In this document: positions 47,191-57,865 of the stretch, one piece after another | Layout: the number at the start of each line of letters is the position of its first letter | How positions within the stretch are numbered: position 1 is the first letter of the stretch | Made by a program: the position numbers and the translations under genes | Notes under the pieces: model-generated | Database searches by the model: none | Told to the model about the DNA's origin: nothing | What the model saw: only the letters and a program-made list of their open reading frames with translations | Assembly (NCBI GenBank): GCA_002900995.3 | Contig: CM035309.1 | Location: 1,432,389 to 1,496,388, forward strand | Direction: 5' to 3' | Length of the DNA: 64,000 nucleotides | From: Ganoderma boninense | Taxonomy: Eukaryota; Basidiomycota; Agaricomycetes; Polyporales; Polyporaceae

Positions 47191-47799
47191 ATCAAGGCCC
47201 AACGCGATCGTCTATATTATACTATTATGCACGAGGCATAGTGATCAGCATCGGCCGTTTGGCGTCACGCAAGATTCGCACTCTAGTGTTGAGAGTGAAT
47301 ACGAGATTGAAGCGATCAGTAGTGTGGATGATCCTTTGGACGAGCAGTCTGATGAACATGACGGGGAAAATGCGTCCCGCAGAGATCCTAACATAAGCAA
47401 GCCGCTAGCCAAGGGAAGAAGTTATGTATAACGTTTGTATTCCGACAATAATCTCTAGTACTAGCTATACAACGTGCAAGATATATGGCGCCCGAGTCAC
47501 ATACTTACTAGATAACAAATTAAAGGACGTACAGCGGCTAGAATCTCGAGGACCAAGGTTTGTGAAGCAAAAAGCAGAGGGCAAGGTAAGACATGAGAGT
47601 CGAGGTGCCGGCTCGCCAGCAAGCAGGTCTGCAATATGGACAATCAAGCAATGGGCAATGCGGTCACGGACAATCGTAGACGAGGCGGTTGCGCGCCGGG
47701 ACATGATGGTCGCGCGTGAGTCATAGACGAGGTGAGTCGGGCAAGGGGATGAGGGGCTCGCGCGCGTGGAGGGAGGGGAGGCTCAGGCTTGCGCGGTGC

Positions 47800-47905
47800 G
47801 CGTATGGACGAAGTGGTTGTCAACGAAGCGTTCATGGACAAGGTGGTTTTGTGCATATAGACAAGGTATTTGTGGACACGATAGTCGCGAATAAGGTGGC
47901 TAGCA
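47800..47905 (+). repeat. degenerate GACAAGGTGGTT-type repeat
   Basis: Units such as GACGAAGTGGTTGTC, GACAAGGTGGTTTTG, GACAAGGTATTTGTG and AATAAGGTGGCTAGC recur at about 20-35-nt spacing. Translated in shifting frames they give MDEVVV, MDKVV, IDKVFV and ANKVAS. Confidence 0.4.
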
Positions 47906-47966
47906 TGTGGATGATGTGGTCGGGTGCACAAACAATTGTTCGCGCACCGGGCAAGGTGACAAGTAG

Positions 47967-49094
47967 CTACCAGATGCAAGGACTTGCGCGTGCAAACACG
48001 TGGGCACACTTCTCTTTCTCGAGGACCGCGGCGATGTTGCAAACCGCGACATACGCGAAGGTGGCGCTCGACGACGAAGTACCCGGCGTGTGGGAGGCCA
48101 TTGTCGGCGGCTGCGAGTCAACGGTAATGGGGGTGCCAGATGTTCCCCTAGTCACGGCCGTAACTGAGTGATCTTGATACCTAAGTGGTATTGATGGCGA
48201 CACAATCGAAGCAGGGGATGCTGATGTTGACATTGGGGACTCGGGAGTATCAGGAGTTCCAGGAGTGTTCGACTGGGACGAGGTAGAGTAGGGGTGTGCA
48301 CTGGTGTACGTCAGTATTGGCTTTGGCGGCGAAGTCGATTGGCAACTTTGCAGCGAGCTCGCAGTGAAGGAGGGTGTAGGTGCGCCTGTGCCCGCATGCA
48401 CAGTGTACGGCGTGGTGGAGGGAATGGGGAAGGGAATGGAGCAAGGGAGGACATAGGTCGGATATGGGCCAAGACCCTGGAAGTCATGGCGCACCTTATC
48501 CTCGAAGTCCTTGAGTGTATTCTGGTCAATGTTCAGTTGCCACTTCAAGTACGAGCACATCTCGCGCTCCATCTGGTTGAGCTCCCGGAGGGTGAACATG
48601 TTCTGGGCAACCATTGCCCACGATGGATTAGAATACGTGGCGTCGTAGATTCCCTTCGCAGCTATCATAAAAGCTGTAATGAATAGTCGATGCCCTGATG
48701 AGCCTTTCACTGTCGGGAAACGATATTTCAGGCGTTGGAGGAGGTAGAGTGCCGAAAATATAACAGATGAATGGAGTCGCACACGACAAAGGGCATAGGC
48801 GATGAAGTTTGCCAGGGGATGAGAAGGGGCCAAAGGGACGACAGCGGAACTTGGCGGCAGATCTGGACATGCGAATAAATGAGTCACAAATCGTGCGCAG
48901 AGTTTGGCGGTCTCTTTGTAACCGTAGTATGGATCCTATAACATTCAAACAAGTGTCAATACTCAAATGGGTAAGTTTTAGATGGCCTTCTGTATACTTA
49001 CCACCGTTCGTGATGGACTTGAACCAGATGATGTCGTAATCTGCCTCTTCATAGGAGGAAGATGAAGGGCAGTGGGAGCGCATACGGTACCCAT
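47967..49094 (-). CDS. Pho85-type (PCL-like) cyclin
   Basis: The cyclin box is plain: YYGYKETAKLCARFVTHLFA, then HPLANFIAYALCRVRLHSSV, IFSALYLLQRLKYRFP, GHRLFITAFMIAAKGIYDAT, NPSWAMVAQNMFTLRELNQM and EREMCSYLKWQLNI. This form, with the box followed by a long Ser/Thr/Pro-rich tail, is that of Pho85-binding cyclins (Pcl1/2) in fungi, which link nutrient and cell-cycle signals. The tail of about 150 residues looks disordered. Exon 1 may start at 49094 (MGTVCAPTALHLPP) and joins through an intron at about 48944-49014 to DPYYGYKE; the start is less certain than the box. The frame stops at 47967 after ASPCIW; a final splice to another end is possible. Confidence 0.83.
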
Positions 49095-50273
49095 GGCGAG
49101 GGTGTCGCTGGGAGAGGACAACGGAAGCAGGCGGCCAAAGGGGAGAGTTGCGGTGAAAGGAGAACAGGTTCAGTGTCTTCTTCTAGCGCTATCCACGTTT
49201 GCAAGGAGGTCTTTGATGTACCCTGGTGAACGTGTCAGTCCGGCCACCAACAGATAGAGATAGACAAGACATACCGTCGGCGGCCTGCCTGAGTGAATAC
49301 AATAGAATCTTCTTAGCCTTTGTACTGGTTTATCTAGTTTGGGTTTGATGTTGTTTTATATAGTACGTGCAGAGTAAGTAGCGTAGACGTTGAGGTGGAT
49401 GACTGGGGCAAGAAGGGCGACAGCGAGCGGGAGAGTGAAAAGTCGACGCCCGGCACAATGGGGCTAAGGCGCTCCCCCAAAGAAGCTTCGACGTTGCTGT
49501 TTTTCGCATCTCGACTTCCTGATTATGAAGACTGTCCAGCATATCCTTTCGCAGGATTGTTCTCAATGCCAATGTCGCTGCACAGGGACACCGGGATAAT
49601 CTGGACTTAGAGGCCTGTCTAGTATTTCCCATCGGTTCGTTCTCAGGAGGTGAACTTTGTCCTGAGGAACCAGGCCTTGTAGTCCCTCTATGATCCACAG
49701 CAGCCCTGCAAGGCGACCGCGGTCCCACCGCAGCGTCAGCAGATGTTTCCGCAATTGAAAGAAAGATGTGTTGTGAATTTGCGGCTGACTGTCACCCAGA
49801 CACCGGGTTGCAGTGTCCTGGCACGCATCCCTCTCTTTACCCAACGGTTTGTTCTCTAACAACCGGCTGCAAGCGGCCTCGAGCCTTCAAGCCGCCTAAG
49901 TACCAACTCCAAGAAAGTCACGCTCGGTCGCGACGAATAGTAAGTACAACGGCCGTTGGCTCAGGCGAGGTTTCCCCGCTGAACCTTTGCAATCCAGCCA
50001 ATGTTGCATATTTGTTGCATACTTTCGCTGTCAATTACAATCATTTGGTGCAGTGGATCGTGTGGTGCATTTATGGCCCATTGGCGCCAGTGTCGGTCAG
50101 CATTGCAAGTGTTCGACTCACGGCGATTGCGATTTTTGTGCGGACGTGTAATGGTATTTTTTTATCTTGATATCTTGCTAGCTACGGTTGTGGTGGTCGA
50201 GGGCCGAGGCGTCCGATGTTGGGTAGGAATCCCAACGAAGGGCGCATGATGCGGCACAGTGCGGTACACCCAA
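49095..50273. other. intergenic with one possible exon
   Basis: 1.2 kb upstream of the cyclin gene. A further 5' exon (GYIKDLLANVD-like reading near 49190-49220) may belong to the cyclin. A minus-strand frame at 49563-49862 (LLTLRWDRGRLAGLLWII) is protein-like but unrecognised. Confidence 0.38.
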
Positions 50274-51515
50274 TTAGGCAGGATTGGGAAGACGCATGTA
50301 CCCGTCGCCTGACGAGGAACGCGCCCATTCTGTTGTAAACTCTAGTACGGCAGTTGGGGACATGAGCGCCGCACAGAGCGACGTGACGGCGTACTCGATG
50401 CTCACAACGTCTCCAGCCAACGTAGTTATAGTGAGCAGTGTTTCGCGGAAGTACGCGGTGTTTGAACATCGGGAGCCATTGTGAGGACGGTTGAGAACAA
50501 ATGCAGCGAGCATCCCATCGACGAACCGCCCGGAATCAAAAGCGTTATGCGGCGTGCGCCAAGTCAAATGTGGGACGCCAATAACTCCCTTCTTCCCATT
50601 AGAGATATGCCGCGTGCGTGCGCGGCAGAAACCTTGGGTACGTCTATTACATCTACAGTACACCAAGGTAAGGCTACATATCGGAAACGTGAGCGCTACA
50701 GGCATGTGGCGATGGAGGGGAGCGTAGCAGGAGGTATGTAGAATGTGTGGAAAAGTGTACTGACCAGTGGCGCTGAGATTGAGGGCGAACGGCGGGGTCA
50801 ATGCGCACCACGACGCATTCAGCTACAATTAGGTCTCCAGGACCAATAGAGGAGGGGCTGATGGGATCGCCGAGCGATTCAGGGGACGCGAGATGATGGG
50901 TTGCATCGTAGTAGCACGTTGGAAACCACTGTTTGGGGCGAGGTTAATCGCAATCGAAGAAGCGACGCTTAGAGAACGCACCATGGACGGAAAGCCGTGA
51001 GTGTCTATGTGGGAGCAGAGGGAGGTAGTGATTTTTTTTGGCCAGAGAACGTCCTCTATCGAAGACTCGCGCCGCTGCAGAGCGGCCTATGTCTCTGAAC
51101 AGTTCCAGGTCGATTGCTCCTGTACAGGTGTCAGTTTCGTTGAGATCGAAGCGGGACCCTGCCAAAGTTGGTGGGATCCCGACGCGCATAGGGTGGTGAT
51201 CGATGACGAAGCATGAGAGGTTGCGTTCTGTGGCGGCGAAAACTGTAGAATACCACAGGTTGTCGTGAGCCGTCATGCGGTTGCGATCCAATGTTCAGGT
51301 GAGTAGTGGACAAGTAAATCGGATCTTACGGCAGGAAAGAGTTGGGGACGCAATACTATGACACGAACCTTGTAACTCGACTCGATGTCAGGCATGGTGG
51401 ACGCGGCACGGCTCGGAGTACACTTCGCATTCGTGCAATCAATTTGACCGGGCCTTCCGGGTGGCGTGACCTGCAACAGACTTCGCAGAACCTGTCGGAA
51501 TGTAACCGTCGTCAT
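50274..51515 (-). CDS. unknown multi-exon protein
   Basis: I do not recognise it. Several consecutive minus-strand frames look genuinely coding. They are: an N-terminal MTTVTFRQVLRSLLQVTPPG (start 51515); YSTVFAATERNLSCFVIDHH with GIPPTLAGSRFDLNETDT (about 51120-51250); FPTCYYDATHHLASPESLGD with IGPGDLIVAECVVVRIDP (about 50790-50930); and the last exon FRETLLTITTLAGDVVSIEY with LEFTTEWARSSSGDGYMRLP, ending at 50274. Donor- and acceptor-like sites lie between them but I have not closed every junction. The DLIVAECVVVRID stretch alternates like a beta strand. No membrane segment or catalytic signature is visible. Confidence 0.5.
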
Positions 51516-54359
51516 CTTGGGAGCCTAGCAAGCGCAGTGTGAGACACACTACTAGTGCGGTATACGGGAGGACTGCAGCACAGCGAAGCTCACCTTTCGC
51601 GCGTTTCTTTCGCAGCTGAAGACCCGCTACGTCCTCGTTGTTGTTGCGGCTGCCGGTTGTAGCTATAGCACAGCGGACGTAAGTTGACGGCGGCGATGAC
51701 AGCCAGCGTAAACTCGCAGTCCGTCCTTTTTCTACCAGCTAGTAAGGAGGAAGCCTGAGGAAGCGTAGTGGCGTGGCGGGGCTAGCTCGATGGTCACATG
51801 GTGGGCGCACCAACATTAGCGCAAACGAGCACGTCACCGATCAAACGAAGACACTCACCCAGCTGAGCCCGTGGTGCAATGTCCCCAGTGCACTGGCATG
51901 CACTCTGCTTTGTTCGATCCATGTGGAACGGACAGTGAGTACTTAGTGACAACGTGGTACGGTGTGGAGGAGGGCTCAGGAGGGCGAGGAGGCTTATTCC
52001 CAGAGGCGTCTGCGGAGACGGTCGGACCGGTCAAATTGGGCGCTTTGATTTTTGCTCGCCAGTAACCTTGGTATACCCAAGGTAGTCTCCTTCCTCTCCC
52101 CGTCCTCTGTTCTCATTACTTCCCTTTTCGCCTATCGCAAAGCTAGCGACTGCGTTACGACTTGCCAGATTTGCAAGAATTGGCATAGATATGAAGATGC
52201 TGACATGATAGGGCTCCGCTCGAGCATAGCGGTGCATGCTTTCTCGAGGGTACGTGTTCACGTTTAAATCCAAAGATACAGGTCTGTGACGTCGCCCTCA
52301 GGTATCACCGAAAGCGGAAACAAGTTGTACGACAATGAGGCTTTCAACCGACCGAAGGTATGTCGCGTGTCACCTCACTCCGCGCCCTTGACATTCCAAA
52401 GACCTATGTCCCATATCTACGCCGGAAGCATACTTACCACGATACGTCGAGCACAACTTGCTCGCGATAGTGAACAGCCCACGCGAGCTCGAGACGCTCA
52501 AGTGTGTGCGCGGCGCTGCCCCGAGGAATGGGAAGACAAGGTGTGTTTTCAGTCTCCTATCCGTGGCTCACATATTAATGCCGAGTATGTGCAGGTCGAC
52601 GACGTATCCCCCCTCTGGGTCCATTCAGACGAATGGTGAATTTCCCACTGCGAGCCTGGCGATCCATCCATGAGACGAGAACCCGTGACTGGAGGTTACC
52701 TACGTCAACGGACAGGTGGTCGGTCTTCATGCACTACGTGAATGAATTCGATATAACGTTATGGCATCCTGACAAAGTTAAACACCAGGAGCCTTATCAG
52801 TTTCCATCTGCGGTCAAGGATTCGGCGAACGGCATCATTGCGCTTAACCTAGAACAGCAGGCGATCTTTAATATCGAGTTCTATCTCGGCGATGGCGAAC
52901 GCATCTCCAGGGACGAGGATGGCTGCAGCATCAGCGAGATTATACACGTCCTATACGCACTCCGGAGCGGCACCCGCCCCGCCCGCTTCCTTGGTTCTCT
53001 CTCCTCCCGCCCTCCCAGCCCCCTACCCCCACCTCGTCGGATGGTCCGAAGAAGGCGCAGTGCGTGTAGATTTAACCAACGCATTATGCAGATTTCAATA
53101 GCGTGACGGAGATTCCCATGTTTCGGGGATGCGCATGACGACACGGTGTGGAGCGGGGAGAGGATGATGGAAGTCCGAGACGACGGGCGAAATGAGGTGC
53201 TGCTCGGTCAAGTCACGCAGGCAGGTAGTAGTAGTGCGAACATACCTCCTGCGGGGCATAGGTGACTTGGGAATATATTTGGGGCTAACGAGGGGAAGGG
53301 CAGGAGTATGGAAAGTTCGATTACCTGGAGTAGCTGAAACGTGTATCATGAATTTCAGCACTTTTCCTGCGCGGAACGACTCTGAAGACACAGTTCCACT
53401 CAGCGTTCTGATGAGTCCTATGTCTCTACTTCAGCGTGGCCGCCTCAGACCCGCATAAAGTTGCACAGGTTGGCTAGGTTTTGCAGATAACTTACAACTG
53501 AGGCGGGTGTCGCGGTGGAGATGATGTGTCTTGGCGCAGGATCGTGATCGTCGCCTCGCTCAACCCTTCGCCTTCGTTCACCTTTTGCCCGTATGCCGTC
53601 CGGCTCATACCCTCGTACTCCCTTCGATTCCTCCGAGTATGTTGGGGAACATGCAGTCCTGCACGAGCGTGTAAACAACATGTGCCTTCGAGTTGACTTG
53701 TTGAAGTACCATAGAGTGCGGTAATCGGTATTCAGTAATAGAGCGAGCATCAACAGGGGAAGAACGAAGACAGACTGTGTGCAGTAGAGCGGCTGGGCCC
53801 ATGTTTGCTGCTGTTAAGCGGCCGGTCCATGAGATACCCCATCAGGGGCCTGCGCTACTTGTGGTGCCCGTAAAGGATGGTGTAGGTGTGCTTTGTGAGC
53901 AAAATCCCGGGCATGCGACCATGAGCTACTCCCTGAGTCGCCTTCTCGTCGAAGATGGGCAAGAAGCGACCCACCTGCATGCCGATGTCGTACATAAATG
54001 TGGCCCTGTCGCAAGTCGACACGATGATGTGGAAGTGCTTAGATTTCTCCATCGTTGGGAGCATGACACGGAAGGTACACGGGAATACGTCCTCGGGGAC
54101 AAGACGATGTTGTGCGCCGGCGCGTTGTAGCGAAACAGCTCCTCAGGGGACAAAGCCAGGTTGCCATTGGTGAACCGCTCTGCAAGATATTATATGTACT
54201 GTATGATGAAGTTTTCCGACAACTGTGCTACGACCAGCCCGGGGAAGTGTCGGTTAACCTAACTATGTGACCGGGTAAGCTTCTCTGACACGAACCACTG
54301 TTCGTGGAGGACATCGTACCTTTTTTCCACCGATTAATTCTGGGATTCGAGCTCCTTAA
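51516..54359. other. region with weak, unassigned frames
   Basis: 2.8 kb. A plus-strand frame at 52633-53106 (containing FDITLWHPDKVKHQEPYQFP and ERISRDEDGCSISEIIHVLY) and minus-strand frames at about 53814-54170 (ERFTNGNLALSPEELFRYN; KHFHIIVSTCDRATFMYDIG) have protein-like composition but no family I can name and no complete splice chain. They may be remnants of genes or short lineage-specific genes. Confidence 0.35.
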
Positions 54360-55595
54360 CTATTTTCTATATGTCTTCTCAGCAGTCGCCTCCTCCCTCT
54401 TCCGCTTCCGCCCTCCCGCCATCTCTTTCAGGCGGTCCTCCCTCTCCAGCTCCTCATGGAACATCCTCGCGAACACCTGTGCATCTCCACGTACCCAGAC
54501 GTCGAATAATACCCTCCCAATCCCTCGTCGCCTCCGGGAATTCTAAATTCAAGTAAATCGCGCGGACAGACGGCAGGTCCGGCCTTCCCGAAGAGCGCTG
54601 CGGAGAAAGCAGCTGGCTGTTACTAGTCCTTGGGAAGATAGCTCTGTCTTGTCTTCAAGTGAGCCTAGGGGTATGTCCATCGCAGCACGCTGGGATTGCA
54701 CGGCTTTGCAAAAATCCCGCACAAGACCCTTCGTTCCCGGGACGCGAAGGCTTGTCCCTACGACCAGAACAAGGTCCGCTCCGCTCCGCCCCCTCCCTGC
54801 AAGGCCTCATGAGGTCCTTCTCCACGGACCCTACCCACTGCTTCCCCATCCTTGTTGTCCTCATTGTAGAGTACGATGCTAGGCCGTAGCTTCCCGATAT
54901 GATGGGTCTCTTGCCGATAAGCCGCCAGTGTTTCCTCAATGGGCAGCCATTGTGGACAGGGAGGGGCGATTCCGGAGACCAAGGACTCGAGATAGTCACG
55001 TAGAGGATACGAATGTGCGCATGACTCGCAATGCATTAGTCGGAGGGTACCATGAAGTGGGATGCACTTAGGAGTCTTCGCAGGGGGCGTAGGAGTTCGG
55101 CTCGCTGAAGACTCGGAAGATTGGATGATATCGGTAGGTGCCTTCGTTAGGGCCGCACCATGGGCGGGAGCTCTCCTACTACCACAACGACCTGGAATTC
55201 CCTTCGCATCCGGAGCGGAGAGCCCAAATGTGAGACCCGACATCTCCTCGAGCGCGTCGATGTTTTGTGTATAGACTCGTAGGAGACGCTGACGGTCGTC
55301 AAGGACACGGAGGAATCGATGGAACGTTGTTGGTGTGGCCCTCTCTGACAAGTCTGATAGTTGCGCTATCATTTGGTTAAATAGAGATATGGTCTCTCCA
55401 GACTGTCGACCGCCGGTGAGTATACTCCAAAATCCAGTAGCAAGTACAAAACGAGGTTCTTACTTACTCTCAACATCGATGCATCAAAGAAGTCTTTGCC
55501 TGAGTGAGCCCCGTGTGGTCCTGCTTCAAGACTGGAACAAGCCCATCTGAAAGATCTAAAGTCAGGTATCCCCGCCTCGACAGAGATGCCTGCAC
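54360..55595 (-). pseudogene. decayed sirtuin, HST3/HST4-like
   Basis: An NAD-dependent histone deacetylase of the Sir2 family. Motifs: GAGISVEAGIPDFRS at the gap-side start, GKDFFDAS, YTQNIDALEE, PLHGTLRLMHCESC, GKLRPSIVLYNEDN, DLVLVVGTSLRVPGTKGLVR, AIYLNLEFPEATRDWEG and FDVWVRGDAQVFARMF. The PPCP...GKLRPSIVLYNE layout points to the Hst3/Hst4 branch, which removes H3 K56 acetylation. Several breaks are visible. One lies between FRS and the following SDGL (near 55553), one before GKDFFDA (near 55505), and one between RDWEGI and FDVWVRGD (near 54505). The second zinc pair reads CPQW instead of CPxC, a lost zinc ligand. The exon upstream of 55595 is not found. The original end is the basic tail EKTYRK at 54360. 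Confidence 0.8.
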
Positions 55596-55865
55596 CTGCA
55601 TAAACCGTTGCAAACAATCATGCACAACCGTTAGACAACGTTAAGGAGAGAGGGGGACTCCGAGCCGTTATCACTTCACCGCACACGAAACATCCGACGT
55701 GCCTTGAGGATGGTCCTTAAGACTCGCTTGACATGCTCTGTTGGTCGGGCGGAGGCTTACGAGAAACGCGGGAGATGATGGCATCGAGACATTGGTCGCA
55801 TCAGAAGGTAGAAATAATTGGTCATTTTATACAAAAGATAAGGGCCCGGGGAGGGAGACGGAGAT

Positions 55866-55936
55866 AGCGAAGGAGATGGACATTAGCGAAGGAGATGAAT
55901 AGCGAAGGAGATGGATGGCGAAGGGAGATGGAGAGA
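55866..55936 (+). repeat. short imperfect tandem repeat
   Basis: Four units built on AGCGAAGGAGATGGA (starts near 55866, 55885, 55901 and 55917) of 16-19 nt with small changes between units. Confidence 0.75.
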
Positions 55937-56618
55937 GAAAATTGCGAGATGTTGGCGTGGACCAAGGAGCCAAGGGCAGGTGTCCTGCCAGGGTTTTTGC
56001 CCCAGTTAGCTGGCTTTCGAAAAGATGGACCTTTCGGTTCATGGTCGCGGTCAGGTCCAAATTGTTACTCACCACCTACTATCGCCGTGAACATGTGCTA
56101 CTAGCCAGACCTTCCGTTTGTGATTCGGAGTCTTCTGTGATAGCGGTACTTTTTTTTCCATTCCTGGAAACACCCAAACAACTTTCCATTTCTTTTTGCT
56201 CGGCAATGACAGCGCCGAGACGCTAACTCCCCCAGCACTTCGGGCTCGCGCCCCCTCAGTCCTGCACCTCGCCTTTCCAAAACGCCGCCGCCTGATTCTC
56301 ACCGTTGGGTCCAACCCCCCATTCGCCCAGTCCTCCCCCATTACTCGGTCTCGCACGGATACGAACGCACTTTTGCTACCTTCTCCCCGTCCTCCGGGCC
56401 CGCGTCCCTCGTCTTTCACCGTGCCGGCTACTGGACTTACATGAACGGAGACATCCTTTCCTGTTACCCACGGCTGCGTAAGATCAGGGAGGGGTTTTCG
56501 AGACGAGCAAGGGCTCGGAGCATTGTGCACGAGAGCGGAGCAGGCTCGACAGTTTAGGCTTGGGGACAAGATGTATGAGCGAGTAAAAAAACGAGAGATA
56601 CGCGAGGCTTACCTGGAA

Positions 56619-56718
56619 NNNNNNNNNNNNNNNNNNNNNNNNNNNNNNNNNNNNNNNNNNNNNNNNNNNNNNNNNNNNNNNNNNNNNNNNNNNNNNNNNN
56701 NNNNNNNNNNNNNNNNNN
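56619..56718. other. assembly gap of 100 N
   Basis: Exactly 100 N, a placeholder of unknown true length. Confidence 0.95.
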
Positions 56719-57865
56719 TGTCGAGAGGATTGGGGTGAGCCGCGGCAACGGGATCTGCCGGCAACGAAATCGAAAGCGCCCGCTTTCCCGGTGAAGCTCG
56801 ACTCGGAGTCGGTGCCAGTGTCGACTACTACAATACTGCGACTTTGTGGAAGAGTCCATGGCCAATCGATTCTGTGCTCGGTCGCGGCGGGTTGGTGTGA
56901 GCAATGGCTCATGTCTCCATCTCATCACTGCTGCGCAGGCGCCGCACGAAGTTCAAGCTCAAGCCTCCGCCTCTTCCCACCTTGCTGGATCCCTCAAGCT
57001 CGCAAGTGGTGACATCCGTACCCCGGGTGCTAAGACGGGGCTTATTGATGCTCCCGAGCATCCCACACCCGCCTCAAAACAAGCTTTTCTCCGCAATGTA
57101 GGGTTCAGGCAATCCAATCGAGGATTGTAGCACCTCACGACTCTCGGCCACCACCGCCGCCTTACTCTCGCGACTCCCCGCATTCGCTCACTGCGGAGGA
57201 CCTTCATCATATTCAACGGGCTTTGTGGGCAAGGACTCTCAAGATCTTACGGTGAGCTTCCCGTGGATGCTCACAGGACCCTTGCAACGCTCACCGATTC
57301 TAGTGCTCGCGTTTGTAGTCCCCGAAGAGCGAGCGCATGCTTTTGTATCCCGTGGGGGTCACGGCGAGGCATGGAAGGTCCCATCAATTGTATGTGGCCT
57401 TCTTCCTCTTCCTGGAACGCAACGATATCATACTGTTGGCGCACTAGAGCTGAATCGCCTCACCGTCCCCACTTGTTGCACTATAGTCGAGGCGGAGTCC
57501 AGAGTGGCATAGTGTGCCCACTTAGTGTGGCAAGGACCTGGAACCTCAGCACCAAGCCGGCGAATAGCCATTCATTCTACAAAGGGGTGTGGAAGCCCTA
57601 GATGCATTTACGCTCAATCACATCCCATACTGGACCGCGTTTACACGTTCTATTCCGGTAGGGAGCTAGACATTGCCTCCGCCGTCATCATTTCGCCGGC
57701 CGACGCATCGTGGGGAACATAAAATACGTCGCGACAGAATACTGCCTAGCCTCCGCCCAAATACCGTTCCACACCTCCCCTTTGCGGTTTGCAACTGCAC
57801 CGGCGACGAAGGACCATTGGCAACCCTTCACGTTGTACAGACCCAACTCACGACAGTTCGCCTTC

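Larger units (their letters stand above)
46758..47966. other. region without a supported gene
   Basis: 1.2 kb. It contains a perfect hairpin (47159-47190) inside a frame reading KVVLIKAWSRTLPSGYET, and a degenerate repeat near 47800-47905. Another frame ends with an acidic stretch (ISSVDDPLDEQSDEHDGEN). These could be scraps of a transposon or a lost gene; I cannot name either. Confidence 0.4.
55596..57865. other. region without a supported gene, with a gap
   Basis: 2.3 kb including a 100-N gap and a short tandem repeat. Around 56850-57240 the plus strand has protein-like pieces (ASSHLAGSLKLASGDIRTPG; HSLTAEDLHHIQRALWART) that could be exons of a gene cut by the gap. I cannot assemble it. 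Confidence 0.4.
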
